Below, one piece after another: positions 1-13,314 of a stretch of 64,000 nt of DNA. Position 1 is the stretch's first letter. The number at the start of each line of letters is the position of its first letter. This DNA comes from Steromphala cineraria (lineage: Eukaryota; Mollusca; Gastropoda; Trochida; Trochidae), in NCBI GenBank assembly GCA_916613615.1, contig OU744726.1, positions 19,223,515-19,287,514 on the forward strand, written 5' to 3'. Both the position numbers and the translations under genes were made by a program. The notes under the pieces are model-generated. The model ran no database searches. It was not told where the DNA came from and saw only the letters and a list, made by a program, of their open reading frames with translations.

Positions 1-1803
1 GGCTTACTTCAAAACGGGTTCACCACGGTCCAGGGCGGCAGTGGTAGGTAGCTAGATGTTCAAGGAGTGGATTAAAAGTGCAATTACAGCAAGGGGGACA
101 GCAATACTTGCTTGCAGGGGAGATGTCAGTCGGTCATGTGACGAGGCAAGCGAGATGACGTCAGAGAGGGATACCACGTGATATATGCCGATTCTTGTGA
201 TTGGTCAACTGGAGATACACTAAAGAGGCTCACTGCATACATGTATGCGTTTCTGAAGCAACCAGTAATGATATTAAATATGAGACATGACACACTAGGA
301 GTTATGCAAAGTTGATTCAAGATGCCTCCAATTGTGAACGTATGAACATCAAAGCAATAAGAGGTTTGAACAGTATAGTGCGCATGCGCGAAAGTAGCGT
401 GACATCGGACTGTGCATATATCAAGCACGAATAGATGTGTACGTGACAGGCACGTGTAACTAAGTAAATAGTTTATGTCTGTTTTCTGTTAGATCTGAGC
501 CCTCGATCCAATGACAAGTGGAGATTATTTGTTATTTCCCTTCATACATTTCTATACCGGATATCGTGTCCGAGTCGGCTGTAAAATATTTGTGTTAGCA
601 ATGTGTAACAATGTTTCCAGCATGCTATTTATTTCACATGATGTATACATTTATTCAACTATTGTTAATATTTCTACTGTCAGATTATGGCTGTATGTTT
701 TATATGTCATTTTGGCGAACTGCAGTATATCGCCTGTAAATAGAGCTCAATATAGATATTCTACATGTTTGATATTGTGTTTTTGGTTATCTCAAGTAAA
801 AGAGTAAGTTCTCAGTCATATATTTTGAAATTTTTACGGCAAATTGACGTCACACATGGATCTTACTTAAGCAAAAAAAGATAAACTGGATCCTTCAAAT
901 ATTGTGATTTATTGTCATCCGATAAAATGTTGTTTCAGTTAGACTAAGTGAAACATTGGAAGAGAAACGGAACCGAAAAAAATCATGACTATTTTAAATT
1001 GATATGAAATATTTGAAATTATGCTATTTTGTGAAAATTGTTTCGTCAATGATGCGCTTCTTTTAAAATATCAAGAATAAATTATAAAATCTATTTCGTT
1101 TCCTTTTTTCAAGACAACAGATATGGAATCAAATGTAACATTGTTATTGTTTGATAAATAAATAAATCTTTCGTTCAACGTTTCTTGGCTGGGAGATCTT
1201 AATTTTCAAGAGGTAGAGAATTACCGGAAGGACTGGAATACAGCATTCATGCAACGAAAGAAGACCACACATTACAACCCTTGAACGGCAATCGAAAGTA
1301 TAGCTATTGTATTCAAAGTGTTCAATGAAAATGTTCAACAATCAACAAACTTTCAAGAAGAAAAATAGATAAAAACATCATGAAAAATGACAAAAATAAC
1401 CAATGGCACGCATAATTGCATCTTCCTCAGAAAGCTTAAAAGGTCAGTTTCAAACGACCTGCGTTTTTATCTTTTCGTAGGAAGATGGCAATGTCATCAA
1501 TATTTTAGTCTTAGAAACTATGGTTTTGATTCAAACAAACTATGATTTCATCCCCTATTACCTCATCGATATGACAATGATGGTAATGTCCAGGCTCATT
1601 TTCAAATGTCACCACCACTCAAGCAATTCGACCATTTGAACATGGACCAAACCATGTATACATACAAAATGTTAAGGACAACTCCCATTTTGATTTTTCA
1701 AAAATCAAAGTTTATATGACTAATCATACTGTTTAATCTTTAATATTGTATAAACTGGTACTTCTTAACTTTAATAATTATTTTTTTTATTTCATATGTT
1801 ACG
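1..1803. other. Gene-free stretch
   Basis: AT-rich with short scattered frames only. A TGACGTCA-like word lies at about 154 and tgacgtca at 845. No gene, RNA or mobile element recognised. Confidence 0.5.
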
Positions 1804-2675
1804 TCTATTTAGCAGCCCCGTCTAAGGACGGGGCTGCTATCAGTTTTTGTGAAGTTTCCATCGCCGCCGCCGCCGCACTCGTACTACTAGCTATAACTTT
1901 TTTCCACTAAGCTTTCCAGATCTCTTATTCATACCTTACTACTCATACCTCGGGGGAACGATTTTGACACGTTCACTTTCAAGGTCAAAGGTCAAGGTCA
2001 CGAGATATGTATTCACTCTAAGAATTCCTTGTAAACGCGATAACTTGAAAAGTTTTTGTGCTATCAAGCTCTAACTTGGTATATATCAACCTTGGAAAAG
2101 TAAAAAATTTTGAAAAGGTTTTGGCTACAATCCGTCAAAGGTCAAGGTCACAGCAAGGTCATGACGTAAGCATGTTTTAGCGAAAATGCTTTATTTTAAC
2201 TATGAACACTTTTAATCAATACATGATTGTTATACTCAATAAAAAGTGTTCAATGATTGTGTGACCTTGAAGGTCAAATGTCAAGGTCATGTGATATGAG
2301 TTATTGCAATTCCTTGTAAACACAATAACTTGAAAAGTTTTTGTGCTATGAAGTTTAGATTTTGTCTATATTATCTCTTGAGAAGTACAAAATTTTCAAA
2401 CAGTTTTGGGTACGAACTGTCGAAGGTCAAGGTCACAGCATGATCAACATATATGGAGAAAATGGATTAATTTAATTTTTAACACTTTATTTCATTACAA
2501 TAATGTTATACTCAATGAAATGTGTTCATTGATTGTGTGACCTTGAGTGTCAAAGGTCAAGGTCACGAGAAAATTCCCAATTTGGTGAGGCCTGTAAAAG
2601 ACGGAACAGGGTAAGGCGAAACCCCAAGTTCCGGGGCTGCTCTGCTTTTGCGGTATCCCGCAAACGCTAATCTAG
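1804..2675 (+). mobile_element. Helitron-like non-autonomous element with internal 285-bp duplications
   Basis: The left part starts TCTATTTAG followed by a strong hairpin (agccccgtc..gacggggct). The right end has a hairpin (tttgcggtatcccgcaaa) then cgctaatCTAG followed by T, the 3' hairpin-CTRR|T layout of Helitrons. The base before the left TC is G rather than the expected A, so the 5' end is uncertain. About two 285-bp core units (gataacttgaaaag at 2039 and its counterpart at 2324) carry repeated TCAAGGTCA words. No ORF. Confidence 0.6.
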
Positions 2676-3723
2676 TTTTGAAAAAGATTAAACATCGAGA
2701 CAGCGTTTCCAATAGCTATTGGTTGTGAAGAGGTATTGGGTTGACACACGACCTGTTTGAAAAGTATTCTGGAAATTGGTTGTGCATGCAATTGCTAATC
2801 AAAATGATTGCGGAAACCAACACGCGTATACTTGTAATATTTTAGGAAATAAAAATACAATTGTGGGTTTAATACTAAGGACGCGACGCTTTTTATACAT
2901 ACATACCACCGTTAGCCCTGAAAGAAGAGCATCTCAAAGAAAAAAAGGATTTTTTGTATCACGTCCAAAATCAATATCGAAAGATTATTTTTTATTGGTT
3001 TACGTTATTTATCATTTTATTTAATACTAAATGTGTTATTCTAACAAAACTAAGTATCTATGTATGAAATATTGCTTAGACTTAAACTGTTTCGTAAACT
3101 CTTTTTCTTATTATTTTCAACGATAAAATTGTTTATAGCAATGAAATGTCGTAACAGTTTTTGTCAAAAGTTTCTAACAATTTAAAGATAAATATGAATA
3201 CTGACACTCAAACAGAAATCTCTGATATCAGCTAGCCAATAATGATGACATTTTAAAAAATCCAAACAAATACTTGAATGCCAAGTTTTGCAATCTTCAC
3301 AATCTTAAGCTTCTTATTGCAAATATATATCAAAACTTATAAACGTCCCTGTCATGTGATGGCCTTGTTATGTGAAAACGTAGAATTATATCCCATCTAA
3401 GGCCACAGTCATCCAAACTTGACAATATTTTTTGATAGACAAGAAAACTATCAAACTTCACCCAAATAAGTTTCAACGTTAACTATATAGATTAGGGTTT
3501 ATAAAAACTGGAATGACAGGATCATTTTGTCAAACTAGAAATTCAAACAAGACGAATACCGTATGTATACAAGTACCGAACATAGCATCAATTATACAAG
3601 GCTAATACACGTCAGCTCACTGCCAACCTCATATTTGTATGTTTATGAATAATCTTTCGTTTAAATATTTTCAAATGAAGAATTGTGCTTAATAAAAGTA
3701 TTTTTTTATGAAAAAATACTTTA
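2676..3723. other. Gene-free stretch
   Basis: AT-rich between the Helitron-like element and MITE copy 1; nothing recognised. Confidence 0.5.
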
Positions 3724-4077
3724 AAGGGGCAGTAGCACGTTTTAGGGGGAAAATAAAGCGAAGGCAGTAAAATGAAAATGAATGTTTCAGTTGAAAGACA
3801 ATATATTTAAACAAAATGGAGCAGTTATAAATCAAATAAATATAATGTAAAGTTCAGCCATGCGATTACTTTTTCTTACACACACAAAAATTAAAGGTTT
3901 TCACACAAAAATGGCCGCCAATGGACTTTATGCAAATCTTCAAAATGTGTTCTCTGACTATGGATGATTGGTTTGTGTAATGTTTGACACTACCAAATAA
4001 AACATGAGCATTAACGTACAATATAAGAGAAAAATTTGAAATATAGACTTTTTTCAAGAAACGTGCTACTGCCCCTT
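3724..4077. mobile_element. MITE copy 1 (TIR AAGGGGCAGTAGCACG)
   Basis: 354 bp bounded by AAGGGGCAGTAGCACGTTTT and its inverse, flanked by TA on both sides, as for Tc1/mariner-type insertions. The interior is AT-rich with a conserved word atggccgccaatgg. No coding capacity. Confidence 0.85.
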
Positions 4078-5080
4078 TAAAGGCAAAAACTTTATGCATA
4101 TGAGGCAGCCTTTGCGTGCATCTTATTATGGCCCTCAATATTAACAATTGATTGCATCGGACAACCGGCATTCATTGACCGGACTTTTTCTAACTCTTCG
4201 GTCGTATTGAATGAAGGTTAAAGTATGGGGACTCTAACTAATACCTAGACATCTGACCGATAGCGAAAATAATACTTCAGTTTCAAAAGCTTGTTATGGA
4301 ATCGCTTTATCACATATTTCATGTTTTCCAAAACTGTAACTACCATAGAAACATTTTGATCATCATTAAAGCTTCAGGATTTTCCTTGAAAACTGAGACT
4401 ATGACATTACAATACGTCTACATCCCCTGCTATAGCGTTCGTCAATACAATCCTTTGTCTTTCTTCCAAAAGACAGTTCACATCCCTGAACGTCCCGTGA
4501 ACTCGTCATGGATTCAAACTTGTACAAATGTTAATCGATAGATTTGTATCATGCTGCACAAATCTTTAATTAATAAGATATTGTGTTTTTACAAGAAGGA
4601 ATGTAAAATGAAGTTGTTTCATCATTCTTCAAAGATTATTCAACTAATGAAACAAGTCAATGGAAGAAAAAGGATTTCACGTTCTTTCTACTGGCAGCGT
4701 TCTTGTTGTCGGTGTTGTTAAAAAAAACATGAGGGTAAAAACGAAATTTTACATTGGATCAATGACCACCACAAACGCAAAGGATAACTATAAAATCAAC
4801 GATTTACAGTTGTTATCTACAGATAAGAAACAGCATCAGACTCTACTTTTTCACTAAGAATGCCAAATCTGCAACATTTAACAGAAAAGGTGGTTATTTT
4901 CTAATTTACTGTTGATTTTCCTATTAACAGCATTCATAAAGATAACACAAGGTTTAAGCTAAACCCCATTGAAGAAACTGTTGACGTTTCAAGACAAACT
5001 CGTAAAGATGCCGGCCTGGTGATTTTTATTCGAATTCCAGTGATTACTGGGTGTGAAGAAATTCCATTCTAGCCTCCGCG
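4078..5080. other. Gene-free stretch
   Basis: Two unrelated short frames (about 4296-4541 and 4660-4857) without domain resemblance or splice context; nothing supported. Confidence 0.5.
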
Positions 5081-5560
5081 TTTTGGATTCGATCCACTGC
5101 ATGACTTCACAGGTAGGTCTTCAGAGACTAGACTTGGTAACTGTCTCTTTTAGTTATGTTTTAGGTTCAAAGAAAACGGATTTAAAGTTTATAGGTGCTT
5201 CTCGTTTTGGATTCGATCCACTGCATGACTTCACAGGTAGGTCTTCAGAGACTAGACTTGGTAACTGTCTCTTTTAGTTATTTTTAGGTTCAAAGAAAAC
5301 TGATTTAAAGTTTATAGGTGCTTCTCGTTTTGGATTCGACCCACTGCATGACTTCACAAGTAGGTCTTTCTGAGACTAGACTTGGTAACTGTCTCTTTTA
5401 GTTATTTCTTAGGTTCAAAGAAAACTGATTTAAAGTATATAGTTGCTTCTCGTTTTGGATTCGATCCACTGCATGACTAACAGGTAGGTCTTTCTGAGGT
5501 TAGACTTGGTAACTGTCTCAGTTGTTTCTTAGGTTCAAAGAAAACAAATTTAAAGTTTTA
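5081..5560 (+). repeat. Tandem repeat, about 124 bp x 4
   Basis: ttttggattcga starts at 5081, 5205, 5328 and 5453. Each unit has ggattcgatccactgcatgac, taggtcttt and gttcaaagaaaac. The ggattcgatcc core resembles a tRNA B box, but no A box or tRNA fold is visible. Confidence 0.9.
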
Positions 5561-5916
5561 TAGATGGACCTTACAGGCGGACTTGTATTCCAGAGTCTAT
5601 GATAAGGATTCTATTCATTCACTGATTGTCATACCAGGTATAGGTGCAGTCTGTACGAGGTAAACTTCTATAAATAAAGATTCAGTTTTTCAAATGGGGA
5701 GAATTAAATACTATAGATTCAAAATAACAATAACGAGCTTATAAAAATTCTGATTCAAAAACTCAAAAAGTGGCTTTACAAACAAGAAATACATATATGA
5801 AAAAAAGAACATTTACAACAGTGTTTCTCAAAGATGTACTTTCAGTGAAAACACATTTGAAGGATGATAAAAAGGACAAAGATTTTACGCCTAAATTTAG
5901 ACATTTTTCAAACTTA

Positions 5917-6246
5917 AAGGGCCAGTAGCACGTTTTTAACAAGTTTTAAATTTAAAGTAAATGTTTTATTTTTATTAGTGTCAAAAATCTCATAACACAA
6001 ATCAATCATCCATAGTCAGGACTATAAGTATAAAGATTCACATACAATCCATTGGCGGCCTTTGTGTTTGAACACCTTTAATTCTTTGTGTGTAAGAAAA
6101 TGGAATTGCATGGCTTAACTTTAGATTATATATTTGAAAAATCACTAATTCATTTATTTTAAATATATTGTTTTTCAATTGGAGGCATTAATTTTCACTT
6201 TTCTGACATCACTTTATATTCCCCAAAAAACGTGCAACTGCCCCTT
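5917..6246. mobile_element. MITE copy 2 (same family)
   Basis: 330 bp, TIRs AAGGGCCAGTAGCACG and CGTGCAACTGCCCCTT, slightly diverged, flanked by TA. Same interior (attggcggcc). Confidence 0.85.
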
Positions 6247-8701
6247 TATGTTGTCGAATAGTAATCACCACATATACTGTATATCAAATGTTACCGCAGT
6301 GTACTAAGAATGGAAAAAATATAGTACAACAGTTTGCAATTAGAAATACATTTAATGTGAGTCACTGTCTCCGGTAGCAAGTGCAAACTCCTAACATCGT
6401 GTTACCATCAATTTCAAGCCAACAATGGGCGATGAGTCCAGGAAGAAACCCTGCACGGAGCGAACCCAGGATTACAGCAAAATCAGGAAGCGACACCTTT
6501 CATTTAAACCTTTATACAATAGAATGTGTTCTTTTATTTTTTCGAGGAAACATTTGAATACTTTTTTTGTCAACAATTAAACTAAGCATATCTACAGTTC
6601 TTTGTTGATGAACCTTTTACGTACGAAATGTCATTAATTCTGAAAAAGAAGTCAGAATATTTTTGATAGATTTATAGGACTAATGGTACCGATAAGATGT
6701 ATTTACCAGTCCATAGGCCAATGATTAACATTTGTGAAAATGTTTTTTTTTTAAAGATTAACTCTTAGGACTTAGCTATCAGTTCTTGAAGGTAAGACTA
6801 TATTTCGCCTATATCTCATTTTGCAACCCTCTCGTTCTGTTTACAATAAACGAAATTAAATAAATAGTCTTAACCATTTTCTATCATTCTTACAAACTTA
6901 GGTTGTCATGTTTACACATTGTTACCACACAAATTACATTAACATGATTTGGATATGGTACGTATAGCTTCTCAGGGGTAAAAACTGAAAAAAGCTCTTG
7001 CAAATTGGCTTTTATAAATTGGATAACTTGTCTGTAAAATAAATTTCTTGAGGTAATAATTAGTTTTCAAAAAATTAATCGACGTAATAAACGATAGGAC
7101 ATGCAGCACCTATATTCTGACATTTATGTTGGATCTCGCCTGGAACTCGTACGAGTGATTAACAGGTCTGATGCTCCAATGCTCTCCGATACTATCAACA
7201 TATCAATCATCATCATAAGTCATTAACTGTACAGCCTAATACAGAATTCCAAGTCCACAGCACAAATTTTAGACTGAACAAGTGCAGACTGTATTTTCTT
7301 TTTGTTAACCATTCTGCTTTTAAAAATACAAGAATGTAACCGTAACTGTTTTCAAACATTTTTGAAGCTATATGTACGAGATGACCCCTGAACTCCAGTC
7401 TGTAAAGATGGAAGATCTTCACGTCTCGTCTCTAAAATCTTGTTTAGATTTACAAATCCTCACCTCTGTTCTATCTTAAACACGCGCGCGGGGGAGTTAG
7501 AAGGGAAAACATTCCCCATCCATGATGGCACTCACCTGGGTAGAGCGTTAGAGGGCGCTGTCTCTTTGTCAACCGGTATGCGTTTTCAATCAGAGAAATT
7601 TGGCGAAGGTAAACAGAGCCTTTGTAGGCAAAGTATAGCATTTACAAAAGGAGAAATTAGATTTGGGTCTTTAGATGTAGTTTGCAAGTGTTTCACCTGG
7701 CTTTTTAATCCCCATGGACAGGTGAGTATCACGTAGGAAGACCTACTCCATGGTACGGCGTGAATGTCATTAGCAGAGGCAGGCGATTGTCAATAAGGAA
7801 CTTTGGTCTTCGAGACCATCGTCAGTTCATGGACTAATGTAGGTAAATAGTTTGACTTTATTTGGATGTTCGGAATTGTGACGAGAATTAGAACGGTTTA
7901 CGCCATGTCAAGTCGGCCTTTATGAGGAATAATCCTCAGCAAATAGCACATGGAACACAGAGAGGATCTTCCGTGCAGACGACATTCCGAGGAGAAGCAG
8001 ACGACACAACGTCTTCCGAGCAGACGGGTTGGACGAGGATTATTGACAGGACCTACACGAACACAGAAAGTGACATTTATTAAGTTTTGGTGAGAATGTA
8101 CCGGTTATACAGCCCATGGCCCCGTTAACTGGATCAACGAGGTGTTGAATAAGCTACAATAAATATGCCTGCATTTACATTCTTCATTTGTACATACGGA
8201 TGATGGCGAAGGTTGTTACGTAATTTACGACTTTCTTTGTTTATGTTTGTGACATATATAATCCGGGTCATAGCAGTACGTACATGTTTATGATGGCATG
8301 TTCGTGGACATGTTTACATTTCAAGGACGTTCCTGTATGACCTTGACGTTTCTAAATTATGTCATCACTCATTGTTGTAAATAATCGAGATACGTGGAAT
8401 TAAATTATTCTATTTTTCTTTTAATCTTGATTTTAATTTTTTCTGAAAATTCACAGAACCTGAGATCATCGAACACAATATAATTTTTATGTAGTTTAAA
8501 TTCGACGTAAGTTCCTTGTGATAAATTGTAGAGATTATTAGATATATATTTCAAACCGCTATGTTGCAAATGTACGTTTCTACACACTGGCGTATGAGCA
8601 AGTTATCTACTGTGGCTTTTAAACAATGAGGATTATCATATTTCAGCATGGTGATTACAGTGAATACAGTAACTTTTTATCTACACAGGTTCAAAGTATA
8701 A
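6247..8701. other. Gene-free stretch (apart from the exon-like piece at 7.4-7.7 kb)
   Basis: No recognisable coding sequence or repeat beyond the separately listed 7440-7721 segment. The region around 7900-8060 (gacgacacaacg, gaggagaagcagacg) is less AT-rich than average but not identifiable. Confidence 0.4.
7440..7721 (+). other. Exon-like open stretch with consensus donor
   Basis: An open frame begins at 7440 and continues past cccatggacag|gtgagtatc, a consensus splice donor, at 7721/7722. The stretch is richer in C+G than its surroundings. The protein resembles nothing I recognise. It might be an upstream non-coding exon of the pleckstrin gene or a repeat fragment. Confidence 0.2.
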
Positions 8702-9410
8702 TCATTTGCCTAATTCATAGGCTAGTGCAGTGGGAACATTTCTAATATGTATAGTATAGCTAATTACATACATGATATGGTCATTGTCAGATTTTAAAAT
8801 ATTTATGAAATAATTAACAATGGGATTAAAATCCTTCAAATATTTCTGTAAATATTGTAGCCCTAAATCTGAGAAACGTTCACACTTCAAGAAAACATGA
8901 AACTCATCTTCTAAAACATCTATGCCATTCAGTTAACAGAATAAACACAATCTCTTATTATGATTTACATTACCATATCTACCAATTACAACAGCCAATT
9001 GTAAGTTGCCACATCTAAACTTTGAAAAAAGCAGATCTGAGGTGTAAAGCAATGTCACAATCTAGATACCTTTCCACATTTAAAAGCGTCTTGAACTGGC
9101 AGTAATAAAAACATTTTCTTGAACTTTGTATTGAAGCATACCATCTCTGTTTAAGGTTATCAGAAAGTCTTTGCTTAAATAAACAAGAACTAACATTATT
9201 GCCAACATCCTGGCTGATCCAATCATACCCAAAACCATATCTATATAAAAACACTTTTAAACATGTTGCCCAAGTAAAGCGGCCTGAATCATCCAGAGAC
9301 TTAATCATACTGAACAATTGTTTTGGCAATCTATTTCGAGACAGATTTAACAAATGGAAACAAATGTATTGCATTGGGACATCAATTCCTGTATTGCAGA
9401 GGTATGACAT
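8702..9410 (-). pseudogene. Decayed 3' end of a LINE (non-LTR retrotransposon) ORF
   Basis: Minus-strand reading gives the C-terminal region of a bivalve-type LINE polyprotein: ..NRLPKQLFSMIKSLDD.., GYDWISQDVGNN, LFKQRLSDNLKQRWYASI, then FKTLLNVERYLDCD. After stops and frame changes it continues with ..LEDEFHVFLKCERFSDL and LKDFNPIVNYFINILKSDND. The usual Cys/His motif is damaged and several in-frame stops occur, so it is not functional. Family assignment is from pattern memory, not a search. Confidence 0.7.
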
Positions 9411-9447
9411 TTCGGATCCAATTTTTAGTCAAATTTACCGACTATTA

Positions 9448-9806
9448 AAGGGGCAGTAGCACGTTTTTTGATAATTTTATATTTTTAAATTTTCACTGAT
9501 AATTGTAAGTTAATGTTAAATGTATTATTTTGACAGTGTCAAAAATGTCATTACACAAGCCAATCATCCATAGTCAAAGGACAAAGTATGAAGATTCACA
9601 CAAAATCCGTTGGCGGCCATTTTTGTGTGAACACCTTTTATGCATTTTGTGTAAGAAAAATGAATCTCATGGCTAACCTTTACGTTATATATTTGAATTA
9701 TTACTGCTCCATTTGGTTTAATTACATTGTCTTTCAATCGGAACCATTAATTTTCATTTTCTTGACATCACCTTATATTCCCCCCTAAAACGTGCTACTG
9801 CCCCTT
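9448..9806. mobile_element. MITE copy 3 (same family)
   Basis: 359 bp with TIRs nearly identical to copy 1 and TA on both sides. It sits directly beside, and probably within, the decayed LINE fragment at 8702-9410. Confidence 0.87.
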
Positions 9807-12800
9807 TAATGGTGTTCGTGTCGAATTTACTTTAACTGAAAGATATCACTTAAGGTCTATAAGACTACAAGATAAAGGTAAAATTAGCGATACTGATTTA
9901 AAACCCGACAGTTCACTGCTGAAGGAGCAAACACTATACCAAGCAGACAGAAGAACAAATTGGGATTGATATTTTTAAGTAGGCTATATATATAAAACTA
10001 ATAATCGTGTAAATGATACTATGATTTACATGTACATTCTGCACTTAAACAAGGTGTCGTTATATTTTCATTGATGTTGGATTATGTGTCATTATTATTT
10101 GATTTTAGAGGGAATAGAAGAATATTCTCAATTTATATATCAGCATGTTTTGGTATTTTACAATGTCATGAAAAGCACGGGGTGTCTTTTCTATTCTAGC
10201 ACATTAATCCGGGCCGCTCTTGAAGGGCTGGTCTAAATTCTCGAAAAGAAATGCTTTATCAAGTTTTATATGTTAAGTAATCTATGATAAAGAGAGACTG
10301 AGGATGAATCAATATAAAAGTAAATAATCAATCAGTATTAAATGCATCATGTTCATCATCAAAGGTACCTACACTATTTTAATGTTAAATCAGTAGTGCA
10401 GCATGCTGGTAATATGATCCATAAGCTAGTTAGTTTTTCTTTATGGCACAATCAAAGTTTAATATAAATATGATGTTTAAAGAAGAAACATGGATGACGG
10501 AAATAGACGTTATGAACGAATTATGAAAACATGATCTAATATGAAGGAAGCAATGGTTATTTTGCAAGCAATTCAAACACTGTTCCATGCACGGTGATGT
10601 AGTCAGGTTGTTTTCTATATAGTGTCCGCAGTCTGTAGACTAGGTTGATACGATACTCGATAGTACTTTAATATCTTAGTAAAAGTCAAACAATAATCAT
10701 GAAGAAAATTTTCAAAACATCTTCTACTGTTCATGTCCAAACGCCAAACTGCCAGTTTGGTTGATAGCCAAAAGACACGCCTGAGCCGAAATCATACGAA
10801 ACGTTTACACGTATATACTAGTCATATAACCTTTCAAGCACTATTAAATCAAATTATATCTTCTACCTGCTTTTGACACGTTTTGCAAAATACCTTTAAC
10901 AATTTACTTTCTATCTTTCTTTTTTTCCAATTCAATGTTATTTTGTGGGTAATTCATCACTTCATCAAGTATCAACCATAAATATAAACACATTGGTAAA
11001 CATATTAACAATATTAGCCTTTTTGGCAGGGATGCTTTAAAGATGACAATACAGCAACAGAGGCAAACAAAAGAAGCACATAACACATAATAAAATACTG
11101 AAGCTTTATGATCTTTAAGAACACTTGTAGTGAATACTGAATATTACCTGCAATATCTACTAATGAAATGTGAATATTGTTTTTCTGCTGCTTTGTATAC
11201 AAATACATAATGTAAATTGTCATTGACAATGAACAATTGTCTGTTTGTAAAATGTAAACATCTTATGGGAAATAAAAACCTTAAAAAAATAAATAATAAT
11301 AATACAATACGTTCGGTTAACAAGATGTGGCAGTCAGATCAGAAACCAACGAATTTAGTGTAGTTCGAGAAAGAGAATGCATGTATTTCTCGATATTGTA
11401 AAGTTTAATTATTTCAGTCTTGATCTTATAGAATCAAGGTTTACTTGTATATGATCTTATTTTGAAAAGTGTAAATTTGAAAAGAAGATTGAGTAGGCCT
11501 ACAGCATTTCTTCTTTCAGGAACCCAAAATATGTTTTTTCGTTACCTTTATCAAAATTAATATCCTTTTTTATCCGTGTAAACAATTTATTTCAAATGCT
11601 TTTAGATTTTGGACAGTCATAAAAGAGGTGAAGTTAACTTTCGGTTGCAGTGTTACAAAATTAAATGAAACCAATGTGGTTTTATATAACAAAGAATTGA
11701 AACCAAAATAATTTTTGAGATTACAGAATTGAAACCAATGTGGCTGAAGATAATAAAGAACAAAGAGGTTAAGGAGATAGAGAATGGAAACTGAATAACT
11801 CAAGGAGTCGCGCTTTAATTTTGAAGTCAATCGACAGAGGGTTATAAGTACTGGTCCAGTACATGTTGGGTTTTTAACATTCTCCTAACGCTGACATCCT
11901 AAATGAAGCCTACGACAATATGACCATGCACCACAACCACTAACCTCACACAAGCATCAAATTAATGCATATTCCTATGCAAAGCCTAAAATGCCAGTTT
12001 CCGAACTGTAAGTTTTATGCCTTGCTGTCTACCCTTGAGTTTAAGGCTTTGCGTAGGAAGATGACATCAATGTTGCAATGATCACTTTCATAACACAGGC
12101 ATCTCTGGACAACAGAATTGAAGATGTTCTTCCATACTGCACTTTTTTCATAACTTCGAGAATGCTAAATGTGATATTCATTGATATCTTTATATTTTAT
12201 ATATGTCATGATGTTAAACTAAAAAAGTAACCCTGGCGTTATCGTATTTTTCGATTAATACGTCATGCGGTAATCGCGACAGAGCTTTTCGTTCATTTTG
12301 CCCATTCAATGTCAGTTGATACAGTCAGACACCAATTGTCAAGACTCAACTTGTCAACTGAATTATCTTTAAATGATTCTCGAATTGGTCATATGACCTT
12401 GAAGAAAATAATAACATTGACAAATCTAGAATCAATTCATCTTCTCTTTAAAAATCAACTTCTACCATCATAATATCTGTTGTCGTCTACAGTAAAATAT
12501 ACCCATACATTTGCTGCTCTCTGTAAAGATACATTGTTAATTTTTCTTATTTATAGAATCTTTAAATTTGAATAAGCAAATATTGTTTTTGCTGCAATAC
12601 GAATTGTACACCTTATATTTTTCGGAAATTGTAAAGTACATTGTTCACCAGCAGTTAAGCATATTCAATCAGTTGTCCATTGGCAATGTCGAAGATTTTA
12701 GTTACGCTTCAATTACATTCGCTCTCGTGGTGTTGAAAACTGAACTTTAGACGGGGTTTATTATCCAAACTTTAATACGTCTTGGTATAAATCAATAGGT

Positions 12801-13210
12801 CTACATTTATTGTGATCTTTTAAATCAAATTTTAGAATAGAAACATGTTTGTTGAATGTAGGTCTTTTTTTTTCACATACAATATAGTCTTAACAAATCT
12901 TTATTTTAGGTTTTAAAATTTCAAAACCATGATAATGGCTGAAATTTTAATCCATACTAACTAATTATTACTCAACCTTTTTGAGTGTCACATTGCAGTG
13001 ATGACTTGAAACCCTCTGGCTGTCAAATGAAATGTTGACATCTACATTTAAGAAATTTTCAACAAAGATCGATGGTTAGGCTAAAAAAGGATTATTGAAA
13101 AACATCATTTTTATTATCAATTTATCTTAAATTTTGTAGGGTATCTCTTATATTATTAGTGTATTTATAGAAGACGACTTGGACCGGTTAAGCATTTGAG
13201 ATTTTCCGGA
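9807..13210. other. Gene-free stretch upstream of pleckstrin
   Basis: Contains the LINE remnant at 11.5 kb and otherwise AT-rich sequence. Promoter elements of the pleckstrin gene would lie towards its right end or further left if an untranslated exon exists. Confidence 0.4.
11480..11656 (-). pseudogene. Second decayed LINE C-terminal fragment
   Basis: One minus-strand frame, interrupted by stops, reads CNTATES then LHLFYDCPKSKSI, NKLFTRIKKDINFD and FGFLKEEML. HLFYDCP with an upstream Cys is the C-terminal zinc-knuckle region of LINE polyproteins. Only about 60 codons survive. Confidence 0.6.
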
Positions 13211-13223
13211 TGATAATAAAAGG
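13211..13223 (+). promoter_or_regulatory. Possible TATA-like box of the pleckstrin gene
   Basis: The stretch tgataataaaagg lies about 100 nt before the pleckstrin ATG and is the only TATA-like word close to it. A start site 25-30 nt downstream would give a 5' UTR of about 70 nt. An upstream non-coding exon is equally possible, so this is a weak call. Confidence 0.2.
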
Positions 13224-13314
13224 GAGATAACTCTCCCGTCAGCTCCACCTTGTGGTACGTAAAGGAACTAAGTTAGGTAAACAGAAATGACAACCTAAAA
13301 CAAATCACTCTGCA

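Noticed and set aside
3721..4081. TTAA target duplication (piggyBac type) for the AAGGGGCAG MITE
   Set aside because: Copy 1 allows it, but copies 2 and 3 have only TA in common at both ends.
9199..9459. 86-codon + strand frame
   Set aside because: Antisense shadow of the LINE remnant, which is recognisable on the minus strand.
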